In this document: piece after piece, positions 1-7,348 of the stretch
How positions within the stretch are numbered: position 1 is the stretch's first letter
How the letters are laid out: every line of letters starts with the position of its first letter
NCBI GenBank assembly: GCA_943331005.2
Contig: CALQJX020000037.1
Coordinates: 1 to 16,589, forward strand
Direction: 5' to 3'
DNA: 16,589 nucleotides
Source: Bordetella parapertussis
Lineage (GTDB): Bacteria; Bacteroidota; Bacteroidia; Chitinophagales; Chitinophagaceae
Notes under the pieces: generated by a model
The model's database searches: none
What the model was told of the DNA's origin: nothing
What the model saw: the letters and a program-made list of their open reading frames with translations, nothing else
Translations under genes and position numbers: made by a program

Positions 1-881
1 ACTTCTTCGGGACTGCCTACAAGCAAGGCGCCTCTAGGGCCATTCTGCGCATCGAAGTGACTTTTAGTAACAGGAGGCCACCCACGTTCCTTACCTATTC
101 GGGTAAACGTTTCGGCATAACCCGGGTAGAATTCTTCAACGGCTTCTTTGCTGGTGTTAGCTACATAACCCAGCGAATGTAGGCCCACCTTTAGATCCTC
201 AGGTGCATGTCCTGCTCTTCTTCCGGCTTCTCTGTAAAGGTCTATTAATGGCCTGAATCTATGTGTTTCTCCGCCTATGATCGCTACCATGAGTGGAAGC
301 CCAAGTGTACCTGCCCTTGCAAATGATGCCGGAGTGCCTCCCACGCCCAGCCAAACCGGTAAAGGATCCTGCAATGGTCTTGGGTATATTGCCTGTTCCT
401 TCAGCGCAGGTCGGAACTTGCCCGACCATGTAACTGTTTCATTATCTCTTATCTGAAGAAGCAGTTCCAGTTTTTCTGCAAATACCTCATCATAGTCTTG
501 TAGTCTGTAGCCAAACAAAGGGAAGGCTTCAGTAAATGAGCCGCGACCAACTACTATTTCTGCTCTTCCTTTTGAGATCAGGTCTAGTGTGGCAAAATTC
601 TGAAACACTCTTACCGGATCAGCAGCACTTAGAACTGTTACAGCACTGGTTAGTTTTATTTGGCTGGTACGTGCAGCAGCTGCCGCCAATATCATTGTAG
701 GAGATGAATCGAGGAATTCTTTACGGTGGTGTTCTCCAATACCAAATACATGTAGTCCTGCCTTATCTGCCAGTTCTATTCTGGACAGCAGTTTTGATAA
801 GGCATCCATACTTCTTTCTGTATTGCCTGCTTCATTACCTACAGAGGCAGCAGCAAAACTATCTATTCCTATTTCCATCAT
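1..881 (-). CDS. LLM-class (luciferase-like) flavin-dependent oxidoreductase, 3' end cut off
   Basis: This gene runs off the left edge; 293 codons are visible of a family usually about 340 residues long. Translation begins Met-Met-Glu-Ile-Gly-Ile-Asp-Ser-Phe, and either ATG (881 or 878) could start it. The visible protein follows the bacterial luciferase-like TIM-barrel pattern: GIGEHHRKEF near residue 50, SSPTMILAAAAARTSQIKL just after it, then VLSAADPVRVFQNFATLDL, GRAEIVVGRGSF and PLPVWLGVGGTPAS further on. Such enzymes use reduced FMN or F420 on small organic substrates; the substrate here cannot be read from sequence. It lies downstream of and co-directional with the ars operon, 202 bp after arsR, and appears to have its own promoter core. 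A role in arsenic metabolism is possible but not shown. The family assignment is firm; the biological role is open. Confidence 0.9.
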   Translation of the reverse strand, partial: MMEIGIDSFAAASVGNEAGNTERSMDALSKLLSRIELADKAGLHVFGIGEHHRKEFLDSSPTMILAAAAARTSQIKLTSAVTVLSAADPVRVFQNFATLDLISKGRAEIVVGRGSFTEAFPLFGYRLQDYDEVFAEKLELLLQIRDNETVTWSGKFRPALKEQAIYPRPLQDPLPVWLGVGGTPASFARAGTLGLPLMVAIIGGETHRFRPLIDLYREAGRRAGHAPEDLKVGLHSLGYVANTSKEAVEEFYPGYAETFTRIGKERGWPPVTKSHFDAQNGPRGALLVGSPEE

Positions 882-909
882 TTTGAATGTATGTACTTGT
901 ATTTACTTA

Positions 910-917
910 CAAAGGTA
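910..917 (-). promoter_or_regulatory. Bacteroidota-type -7 promoter element for the flavin oxidoreductase gene
   Basis: Read on the minus strand this is TACCTTTG, an exact match to the Bacteroidota -7 consensus TAnnTTTG, ending 28 bp before the first possible ATG at 881. No good TTTG -33 partner is visible about 19 bp further upstream, so the call rests on one element and its position. Confidence 0.4.
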
Positions 918-1083
918 ACAGAACCCTAATTTACTGATGATTATGTGCCGGAAGAAATAGTAAGCTCCACACTTGGCTATCATAACTCTACTACGATTGT
1001 CAGTTCGTCTTTATTGTTTGTCTTAAATTTAGAACCGAAGACGCTTAGAATCTGATTGTAGATTTTGGTTTAGCGACCTCGCA

Positions 1084-1389
1084 TTATTCCAGAATTTTAT
1101 TCAATAATTCTTTTGCCAAAACCCAGTTTTCTTTGTTGATACAGTATTTTACAGTCGGCGGTGTTATGCATCCTTGTATCAAACCGGCATCTTTTAGCTC
1201 ATTCAGATGTTGTGAAATTGTAGACTTGGCAATTGGTAATTCTTCAGCCATATCGCCATGATAGCAGCATGTCTGTGAATGTAGCAATTGCAGTATGGCT
1301 ATTCGCACAGGATGCCCCAATGCTTTCGCAAAGCGGGCAGCCTGTTCCTGTTCGGCAGTAAAATACTCCGACTTTGTTTTTGTACTCAT
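1084..1389 (-). CDS. arsR: ArsR/SmtB-family metalloid-responsive repressor
   Basis: The product is a 101-residue winged-helix regulator, a normal ArsR length. The recognition helix region is AKSTISQHLNELKDAGLI, residues 54-71, and the N-terminal helix has the typical FAKALGHPVRIAILQLL. ArsR proteins bind operator DNA as dimers and leave it when As(III) or Sb(III) binds cysteines. The likely sensing residues are the adjacent Cys41-Cys42 just before the HTH; Cys74 and Cys83 lie further on. The classic CxCxxC spacing of the E. coli R773 protein is absent, so the binding geometry differs. It is the last gene of the operon, 16 bp after the HesB-like gene, so it would be autoregulated from the operator before arsD. 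The family is certain; the arsenic ligand is inferred from the neighbours. Confidence 0.92.
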   Translation of the reverse strand: MSTKTKSEYFTAEQEQAARFAKALGHPVRIAILQLLHSQTCCYHGDMAEELPIAKSTISQHLNELKDAGLIQGCITPPTVKYCINKENWVLAKELLNKILE

Positions 1390-1405
1390 CTCTGATATTA
1401 ATTAT

Positions 1406-1687
1406 TTAGCAGCAGCCCGAAGATGTATACCCCTGTAGCTGAAAACCATTTTCGTTAAAGATCAGTGTTACAGGCTCCATATTAGTTATTATTGATGGCT
1501 CCATACTGAAGTTAACACCATCTACTATGAAGAACTCATCAGTAGTAGTTTTTTCATCTTCCAGCGACATCTGTACAGATGGACCACAGCATCCCTGTGT
1601 ATTGAAGAAGCGAATTACTTTTTTCTCCAGTTCTGCGGCGCCTATATGTTCTTTTAGTGCCTGTATGGCTTCGTTGGAAACGTTCAT
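1406..1687 (-). CDS. HesB/IscA-like small protein with two vicinal cysteine pairs
   Basis: A 93-residue protein with the HesB/IscA-like layout: an N-terminal helix, a strand with a cysteine motif (RFFNTQGCCGPSVQM, Cys33-Cys34), a mid segment FFIVDGVNFSMEP, and a cysteine-bearing C-terminus (SSGCC, Cys92-Cys93). True IscA/ErpA scaffolds carry one central Cys and a C-terminal CGCG, so this is a divergent relative, closer to the HesB-related proteins sometimes annotated near selenium or arsenic genes. It sits between arsA (41 bp upstream) and arsR (16 bp downstream) and is surely cotranscribed. The four cysteines could bind As(III) or an iron-sulfur cluster; which one is not decidable from sequence. 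The gene is confident, the fold fairly confident, the function open. Confidence 0.8.
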   Translation of the reverse strand: MNVSNEAIQALKEHIGAAELEKKVIRFFNTQGCCGPSVQMSLEDEKTTTDEFFIVDGVNFSMEPSIITNMEPVTLIFNENGFQLQGYTSSGCC

Positions 1688-1728
1688 TTTTGTATGTTTT
1701 TTGGTTTAATGATAATTGTTGTTTTAAA

Positions 1729-3531
1729 CTATGATTCGGATGGTAAGTTAAAAATAGCCCTTCTGAATGTATCTATTCCTTTTTTGCCTTCTATCTCCAG
1801 AGCCAGTAGTGGCATAGCAAACAGCGGTTGCTTGAAAAGGTCTTGGGCAACATGCAGATAATGCTGTTGCATTTTCCAGCGTGTCTGAGCGAATGCTCCT
1901 TCGCAGTCGCTGGCTTTAAGTACCTGGTTTATCAATACTCCGGCAATGTTTATACCAACCCTTTTCAGGTCGCCTGCTGCACGTTTGCTTTCGTGTAGCG
2001 GAGTGTATTCCGGATAGGCTATCAGGAAGAATCTGGTGATCTCAGGGTCTTTAAGCATGCTGATAACACTACTTATCACTGTGCTTTGCGCTGTTGCCGG
2101 TGTCCCGTCAGGAGCTTTCATGCTTATTTGTTGCTGATAATCGAATGGTAATTCCAGCAAACGGAGCGTGTGGCCTGTAGGAGCAGTGTCTATTACAATG
2201 TATTCCCATTGTTCATCTACAAGATATTCAGCAAATTTTTCGAAAATAGCTATTTCCTCAGTACAAGGCGATTCCAGTTCTTCTGTAAGTGATGTGATCA
2301 GTTCCTTGCTGTAATTCTTTTCCTGAGTATCATTCAGTATTCTCGCTTTATACTCATCTCCGGCTTTTCGCTGATCTATGTTTGCTGCCCAAAGATCACC
2401 ATATATGTTCTTAGCCACATGGTCTACTTCAGCCTGCAACACCTGGCCGATATGGGCCGCGGGGTCTGTAGTAATTAAAAGAGTTTTACCTTTTAATGCA
2501 ACTTGCTGCGCTAGTGCACATGCTGCTACAGTTTTACCTACTCCCCCTTTTCCTGTACAGGCTATGATCCTTTTGTCTTTTCCCCGTTCTATGAGTTTTA
2601 TTAGTTCCAGTGGGTCTGTAAATGCAGTGAACTCATTTGTATCGGTGTAATTTATGGCAAGGCTTTCTTTTGCTTTGTCAAAAATGATCGCTGCAAAATG
2701 TTGTAGCGTATTCAATCCTTTTATTTCTCCTGATTGTAACGGTACCTCAGTTACCGGAATATTCATTTCCCTCAGAGACTGAATAAATGGCAATTGCTTT
2801 TTGCGAAGACTGGAGAATATAGCAGACTGTTCTGCACTCTCAGGAATTACACCATTTATAATGATCTCGAAATGGTGAATGCCTGTTTTCTCCAGTTCAT
2901 GCTTCGCTCTTTTGGTTTCGTAAACCGATGTTTTTTCGGGGCGAGAAACCAGAAAGATGGTGCTTTGTGCAGGGTCTTGCATCACCTTTACTGCATGTTC
3001 ATATTTTACTTTGGCATCTTGTATCTGGCTCACCGGACCTATACAAGTCTGTCCGCTGCCTTGTTCGCTTTTGGCTATATAGTCATTCCATTCACCCGGC
3101 AGGGTCATTAGTCTCAGTGTGTGCCCGGTTGGTGCCGTATCGAAAACAATGTAGTCATAGGTTACATCACTCAGAAAGTCTGTGAACCTGTCGAAAGTAG
3201 CGATCTCTACTGTGCAGCCACCATTAAACTGTTCTTTCACCGATTCCAGTGCTGCGCCATCTAGTATCTCCTCAAGCGGTGCAAGCATCTTGCGTTTATA
3301 TTCATCTGTTATCTTGTCAGAATCCAGTTGAATAATATCGAGCTTATCGCCTACAGATGTTGCTACTGTACTTATACTTTTTTCAAAAATGTCACCCAGG
3401 TTTCCTGCCGGGTCTGTAGAAACTAATAAGGTGCTTAACCCTTTATTTGAGTAATGAACTGCTGTTGTTGCAGCCATACTACTTTTACCTACACCGCCTT
3501 TACCTGAAAAGAATATGTATTGTGTTTTCAT
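1729..3531 (-). CDS. arsA: ArsA, arsenite/antimonite pump-driving ATPase
   Basis: This 600-residue protein is the soluble ATPase that energises an arsenite efflux permease. It has the two tandem ATPase halves typical of ArsA (E. coli protein 583 residues). Half 1 has a P-loop GKGGVGKSS at residues 10-18 and the signature DTAPTGHT at 131-138. Half 2 repeats them at 327-335 (GKGGVGKTV) and 448-455. The three cysteines that form the allosteric As(III)/Sb(III) site are conserved in context: Cys106 (GGCTVEIA), Cys163 (QTCIGPV) and Cys423 (SPCTEEIA), matching Cys113, Cys172 and Cys422 of the E. coli enzyme. The start at 3531 places the first strand directly before the P-loop, as expected. It lies 6 bp after the thioredoxin-like gene. 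Its partner ArsB is not in the window, although ArsA has no known use without a permease. Confidence 0.97.
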   Translation of the reverse strand: MKTQYIFFSGKGGVGKSSMAATTAVHYSNKGLSTLLVSTDPAGNLGDIFEKSISTVATSVGDKLDIIQLDSDKITDEYKRKMLAPLEEILDGAALESVKEQFNGGCTVEIATFDRFTDFLSDVTYDYIVFDTAPTGHTLRLMTLPGEWNDYIAKSEQGSGQTCIGPVSQIQDAKVKYEHAVKVMQDPAQSTIFLVSRPEKTSVYETKRAKHELEKTGIHHFEIIINGVIPESAEQSAIFSSLRKKQLPFIQSLREMNIPVTEVPLQSGEIKGLNTLQHFAAIIFDKAKESLAINYTDTNEFTAFTDPLELIKLIERGKDKRIIACTGKGGVGKTVAACALAQQVALKGKTLLITTDPAAHIGQVLQAEVDHVAKNIYGDLWAANIDQRKAGDEYKARILNDTQEKNYSKELITSLTEELESPCTEEIAIFEKFAEYLVDEQWEYIVIDTAPTGHTLRLLELPFDYQQQISMKAPDGTPATAQSTVISSVISMLKDPEITRFFLIAYPEYTPLHESKRAAGDLKRVGINIAGVLINQVLKASDCEGAFAQTRWKMQQHYLHVAQDLFKQPLFAMPLLALEIEGKKGIDTFRRAIFNLPSES

Positions 3532-3537
3532 AGAGGG

Positions 3538-3846
3538 TTATTGTTGTTCTTTTATCTCCTGCACTTTTCTTATTACTTGTGTCAGTTTTATTTTGTCTCC
3601 TGTGCTTGCCAGTTCACCGTTTACTGTTACGAATGGGAATTTTAGTTCATTCTTTTCCATAAGTTCTTGTGCGTGTGTATCTGCAAACCAGTTTTCGGTC
3701 ATAAACTCACAATGATCAAATGACACAGAATCGCCAAAGTTCTTTGATAATTGTTCCTTCAACATTTTACCGGCATCGGTCCAGTTCATTTTTCCACTGT
3801 CGCATGCTGCCTGTGGAATAGTGTATAAAACAACGTTTATGTCCAT
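3538..3846 (-). CDS. small thioredoxin-fold-like protein between arsD and arsA
   Basis: A 102-residue protein with no name I can give with certainty. It begins with a strand and a cysteine loop (VVLYTIPQAACDSGKMNW, Cys15), continues with an amphipathic helix, a second strand with Cys46 (VSFDHCEFMT), and a segment KFPFVTVNGELASTGDKI whose Pro71 resembles the cis-proline before strand 3 of thioredoxin folds. This order also resembles the small YuzD-type thioredoxin-like proteins and, loosely, ArsD itself. There is no CxxC pair, so classical disulfide exchange is unlikely; a single-cysteine or metalloid-relay role is possible. It lies 12 bp after arsD and 6 bp before arsA, tight operon spacing that suggests it works with the ArsD-ArsA chaperone-pump system. 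The gene is well supported; the fold is inferred. Confidence 0.8.
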   Translation of the reverse strand: MDINVVLYTIPQAACDSGKMNWTDAGKMLKEQLSKNFGDSVSFDHCEFMTENWFADTHAQELMEKNELKFPFVTVNGELASTGDKIKLTQVIRKVQEIKEQQ

Positions 3847-3858
3847 GGTACTATATTG

Positions 3859-4200
3859 CTAAAATTGACCAAGTATTTTACTTCCCTGATTCACGTTTTT
3901 CAGAGCTGGTATCTGCTCCTTAAGCCATTCAATGGTAGGGTACTTTTCGGTCATTATTATTTCGTTGTCCAATAATGTAATTGGTAATTTATCGGCTCCG
4001 TTTGCTTTTACAAATTGTTTTATGGCTTCATTTTTTACAAATTCCATAGGTGCCTGATTGATGGCAAATCGCCTCACTTCAATACCGCCTTTTGTAAGGA
4101 AGTTGATCGTGTTCTGAAGATCTATCAGTTTGCTATCTGGTTCTGGGCCACAAACACCACTTGCGCAGCAAAGTGCAGGTTCGAAGAAGTCTATTTTCAT
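3859..4200 (-). CDS. arsD: ArsD, arsenic metallochaperone and weak repressor
   Basis: A 113-residue ArsD, close to the usual 120. ArsD carries As(III) or Sb(III) to ArsA and raises its affinity for metalloid. The N-terminal EPALCCASGVCGPEPD holds Cys11, Cys12 and Cys17, the CC-x4-C triad (Cys12, Cys13, Cys18 in the E. coli protein) essential for metalloid transfer. The middle (VRRFAINQAPMEFVKN) and the KLPITLLDNEII segment match the thioredoxin-fold core of the family. The distal cysteine pairs found at the C-terminus of plasmid R773 ArsD are absent, as in many chromosomal homologues. It is the first gene of the operon, starting 21 bp downstream of a perfect inverted repeat. The start at 4200 is the first ATG after that repeat and gives the canonical MKxxFFEPALCC beginning. 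Confidence 0.95.
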   Translation of the reverse strand: MKIDFFEPALCCASGVCGPEPDSKLIDLQNTINFLTKGGIEVRRFAINQAPMEFVKNEAIKQFVKANGADKLPITLLDNEIIMTEKYPTIEWLKEQIPALKNVNQGSKILGQF

Positions 4201-4221
4201 AATCTCTGTATTGTATGTTCG

Positions 4222-4243
4222 TTGTTCGCAAAATTACGAACAA
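4222..4243. promoter_or_regulatory. probable ArsR operator (perfect inverted repeat)
   Basis: Arms TTGTTCG (4222-4228) and CGAACAA (4237-4243) are exact reverse complements separated by 8 bp. The TTCG-N8-CGAA core resembles operators of ArsR-family repressors. Additional TGTTCG half-sites occur at 4216-4221 and 4263-4268. The repeat overlaps the predicted -7 element of the ars promoter, so a bound dimer would block RNA polymerase. The binding partner is inferred to be the ArsR encoded at 1084-1389. Confidence 0.75.
4229..4236 (-). promoter_or_regulatory. Bacteroidota -7 promoter element of the ars operon
   Basis: On the minus strand this reads TAATTTTG, an exact TAnnTTTG match, 28 bp before the arsD ATG. 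It lies wholly within the 8-bp spacer of the inverted repeat at 4222-4243. No strong TTTG -33 element is seen upstream. Confidence 0.6.
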
Positions 4244-4417
4244 TATTTATTATCGTTCATGATGTTCGTCATACTGATAGTATCCCCACTCTTAACATAG
4301 ATACTTTGATGTTTGTAAGGACTATTTTAGTATTCATGATACAATAGTTTCCAACCTATAATTGTATCTTCATTTTCAGGGTTTCAATATCTTGAATTGT
4401 GACCTCAGATAACTATT

Positions 4418-5290
4418 ATGGATCAGGATCTTATAATTACAAAAGCCTCGGGTGAATCTGCGAAATTTTCAGAAAAGAAACTACGCGCATCTTTGCAACA
4501 CTCCGGAGCCAGCAGAGAGCAAATTGATAATGTAATTGCTGAAATAGCAGATAAGTTATACCCTGGGATATCTACCAAGAAAATATACAAAATCGCATTC
4601 AATTTGCTGAAAGGGAGTTCCCGATCTGTTGCTGCCAAATACCATCTAAAGGGTGCAATAATGGAATTGGGCCCTTCAGGTTTCCCCTTTGAAAAATATG
4701 TAGCAGAGATTCTTCGCTACCAGGGATATAAAATAAAGGTAGGGGAGATAGTGCAAGGTCATTGTGTAAGTCATGAGGTTGATATTATCGCTTCTATAGA
4801 TCATAGACAACTGATGATAGAATGTAAGTATCATAATTTGCCCGGTATTATATGCGATGTCAAGATACCCTTGTATATACAGTCAAGGTTCAAAGATGTT
4901 GAACTTAGTTGGAAAGATGCAGCAACTGATACTGGGAGAAACTACCAGGGATGGGTGGTAACCAATACCAGGTTCTCGAACGATGCCATTCAGTATGGCT
5001 CATGTATTGGTTTGAAATTGGTAGGTTGGGATTATCCCGAAAAGGGTAGTTTGAAAGACATGATTGATACGCTGGGTCTTTATCCTATTACTTGTCTTAC
5101 ATCGCTCACCAAAAATGAAAAAGAATACCTGCTCGAGAAAAATAATGTGCTGTGTATTGAACTCCTGAATAATAAGTTCTTATTGGAGCAGTTAAAGATC
5201 AGTGCAAGCAGGGTAGATACAATTTTACAGGAAACACATATTCTTTGCAAACAATTCAAAGGCATTTTTAAAATGAACAATAACCAATAA
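4418..5290 (+). CDS. ATP-cone domain fused to an Mrr-like restriction-endonuclease-fold protein
   Basis: A 290-residue protein in three parts. Residues 4-87 form an ATP-cone: ITKASGESAKFSEKKLRASL followed by helices ending near SSRSVAAKYHLKGAIMELG. ATP-cones bind ATP/dATP and are best known as allosteric domains of ribonucleotide reductases. Residues 88-210 look like a PD-(D/E)xK nuclease of the Mrr type: GFPFEKYVAEILRYQGYKI, then HEVDIIASIDHRQLMIECKY, giving candidate catalytic Asp122, Glu135 and Lys137. The segment at 178-187 (GWVVTNTRFS) fits the later strand of Mrr folds. Residues 225-255 form a short helical region. It starts 217 bp from divergent arsD and ends 4 bp before a beta-CASP nuclease gene, so the two are almost certainly cotranscribed. 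A nucleotide-sensing nuclease is the natural reading; its substrate is unknown. Confidence 0.88.
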   Translation: MDQDLIITKASGESAKFSEKKLRASLQHSGASREQIDNVIAEIADKLYPGISTKKIYKIAFNLLKGSSRSVAAKYHLKGAIMELGPSGFPFEKYVAEILRYQGYKIKVGEIVQGHCVSHEVDIIASIDHRQLMIECKYHNLPGIICDVKIPLYIQSRFKDVELSWKDAATDTGRNYQGWVVTNTRFSNDAIQYGSCIGLKLVGWDYPEKGSLKDMIDTLGLYPITCLTSLTKNEKEYLLEKNNVLCIELLNNKFLLEQLKISASRVDTILQETHILCKQFKGIFKMNNNQ

Positions 5291-5294
5291 TATC

Positions 5295-6686
5295 ATGGAA
5301 ACAAACAACTTTGATAATACAGTAGCAGGGGATATTAAGATTCATTTTCTGGGAGCAGCGGGTACCGTCACCGGATCTAAGTATCTTATTGAAGCCGCCG
5401 GAATGAAGATACTTATAGACTGTGGTCTGTTTCAGGGACTGAAAGAATTGCGTTTACGCAATTGGACCAGTCTTCCTGTAAATGTTGCTGATATAGACAT
5501 GGTTTTGCTCACTCATGGCCATCTCGATCATGTTGGGTATTTACCCAGACTGGTGGCAGAAGGGTTCAGCGGACCAATATGGGGAACTGCACCAACACTG
5601 CAGGTTGCCAAGATCATTCTGGAAGATTGTGCTCGTATTCAAGAGGAAGATGCAGTAAGGGCTAATGAAAAAGGATTTTCCAAACATCATCCTGCTGTTC
5701 CGCTATATGGCATAGAAGAGGTGGAGCGAACACTACCTTTATTTCATTCTAAACAGACAGATGAATGGATCAGGATCGATGACAATATAGCGTGTCGGTT
5801 CAGATACAATGGTCATATTATTGGTGCTACATTCATAGAGCTGAAAGTAGGGGAGAAGATATTGGTGTTTTCCGGAGATATAGGCAGAAGTAATGATCTG
5901 CTGATGTATGCGCCTCAGAAACCTGACAAAGCAGATGTGGTACTTATAGAGTGCACTTACGGAAACAGAAGTCACCCTGATAATGCGGAAGAAGAACTGG
6001 CCAGGATCATCAATAACAGTCTGACGAAAGGCGGAACTATTATCATTCCGAGTTTTGCTGTAGAGCGCACCCAAATGCTCATGTATCTGTTATGGAAACT
6101 GAAAGAAAAGGGCGCCATTCCTGATGTTCCTGTATATATGGATAGCCCTATGGGAGCCAATGTACTGCAGGTATTCAGGAACAATCTTAGCTGGCATAAG
6201 CTCACAACAGGTGAGTGCACAGATATGTGTAAGCACATAAAACTCATACAAACTGTACAGGAAACCTATGCGCTGGCAAAGGCCGAGACTTCAAAGATCA
6301 TCATTGCAGGCAGTGGCATGGCAACCGGTGGCAGGGTGCTCACTTACTTTATACAATACCTGGGCAATCCATCGGCAACTATACTGCTGGCAGGCTATCA
6401 GGCTGCTGGTACCAGAGGCAGAGACCTGCTGGATGGTGCCAGGGAGTTGAAGATATTTGGTAAGTATTGGCCGGTCTCTGCTACCATAGAAAATATTACG
6501 GGCCTATCTGCTCATGCCGATCAGGCGGGACTGATAGATTGGTTATCAGCGTTAACTGATGCTCCACCAAAGGTGTTTCTGGTACATGGAGAGGAAGATG
6601 GCCTGCAGGCTATGAAAGCAAAAATTGAAGAAGTATACCATTGGGAGGCTGCAATAACTGAGCTGAATGAAGTGGTCATAGTGTAA
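5295..6686 (+). CDS. beta-CASP metallo-beta-lactamase-fold nuclease (RNA-processing exonuclease family)
   Basis: A 463-residue protein of the usual family length. The metallo-beta-lactamase core has LLTHGHLDHVGY (His74, His76, Asp78, His79 for the two zinc ions), His173 in GHIIGA and Asp195 in FSGDIGRS. The beta-CASP part follows: Glu219 in IECTYGNRSH (motif A), IPSFAVERTQ at 251-260, GSGMATGGRVLTY at 339-351, His407 in GLSAHADQ (motif B) and His431 in VHGEEDG (motif C). Members such as RNase J, CPSF73 and YSH1-like proteins cut or trim RNA, and some act on DNA. This one resembles the bacterial and archaeal CPSF-like group rather than RNase J. It follows the ATP-cone nuclease by 4 bp, which suggests joint action on nucleic acid. 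The catalytic set is complete, so it should be active. Confidence 0.95.
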   Translation: METNNFDNTVAGDIKIHFLGAAGTVTGSKYLIEAAGMKILIDCGLFQGLKELRLRNWTSLPVNVADIDMVLLTHGHLDHVGYLPRLVAEGFSGPIWGTAPTLQVAKIILEDCARIQEEDAVRANEKGFSKHHPAVPLYGIEEVERTLPLFHSKQTDEWIRIDDNIACRFRYNGHIIGATFIELKVGEKILVFSGDIGRSNDLLMYAPQKPDKADVVLIECTYGNRSHPDNAEEELARIINNSLTKGGTIIIPSFAVERTQMLMYLLWKLKEKGAIPDVPVYMDSPMGANVLQVFRNNLSWHKLTTGECTDMCKHIKLIQTVQETYALAKAETSKIIIAGSGMATGGRVLTYFIQYLGNPSATILLAGYQAAGTRGRDLLDGARELKIFGKYWPVSATIENITGLSAHADQAGLIDWLSALTDAPPKVFLVHGEEDGLQAMKAKIEEVYHWEAAITELNEVVIV

Positions 6687-6999
6687 TATAGTTTTGATTT
6701 ATTTTCGCAGTACAGATAGTCTGGCTTTTCTGATCTGCCGTGGGATCTTTTTCTGCAACTTCTGTTGTGTAACAGCAGTTAGCCAATGAGGCCTGTGAGG
6801 CTGCCAATGGTAATGTCTGTTCACTTGCTTTTATCATTAGATCAGAGTCTACATGATAACCTTTAATTAGTTCTACCAGAAACATGGTATTGGGTGATAT
6901 AAATACCACAGCCAGAGCATAATGCATAACTACCGGCATTTCTATAATGAACTGCAGGATCATGATACAGATGCTCAGGTAGTCCATTTTCAATGACAA
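6676..6999 (-). CDS. doubtful small ORF, hydrophobic N-terminal half
   Basis: An open frame of 107 codons that converges on and overlaps the end of the beta-CASP gene by 11 bp. The N-terminal half is hydrophobic (ICIMILQFIIEMPVVMHYAL, then VVFISPNTMFLVELI) and could form one or two membrane helices; the rest is polar with a CC pair. I recognise no family, and no promoter or good ribosome binding context is evident. It may be real, a decayed gene, or chance. Confidence 0.22.
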   Translation of the reverse strand: MSLKMDYLSICIMILQFIIEMPVVMHYALAVVFISPNTMFLVELIKGYHVDSDLMIKASEQTLPLAASQASLANCCYTTEVAEKDPTADQKSQTICTAKINQNYITL

Positions 7000-7348
7000 C
7001 AGCTACCAGCCAATTTACATGCCCATAAAGGTGCCTACTATTCTACTAAAGCTTCTTTGGCACTCATGTATCACATTCATCCCTGCATTATTGCCAGTCA
7101 AGACACAGGTATCCGATAGGGATAATCCATCTTGAAGAACAGATCCACAGAAAGTGATGGGGGAAAGAAGCTCCCTATAATTGTCTATTCGCTGTAGTTG
7201 GTATAGTTTCTTTTTCCGTTAACAGGAGCCAGTTCCTTTATGACTATTTGCGGGTTATATACAAACCATATAACAGATCAACTATGCTTGCCCATATTAT
7301 GCCAGGGGTAGATAATAGACACTTTTCATTCAGCATTTAACAAAAAAC

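Noticed and set aside
704..886. Plus-strand ORF opposite the flavin oxidoreductase gene
   Set aside because: It is antisense to a well-recognised coding sequence and its product is a biased hydrophobic peptide with no family features.
2378..3185. Plus-strand ORFs opposite arsA
   Set aside because: They lie antisense to the clearly conserved ArsA frame and show no domain signal.
4301..4417. Promoter for the ATP-cone nuclease gene
   Set aside because: Only partial matches such as ATACTTTG near 4301-4308 are seen; none has correct spacing, so no site is called.
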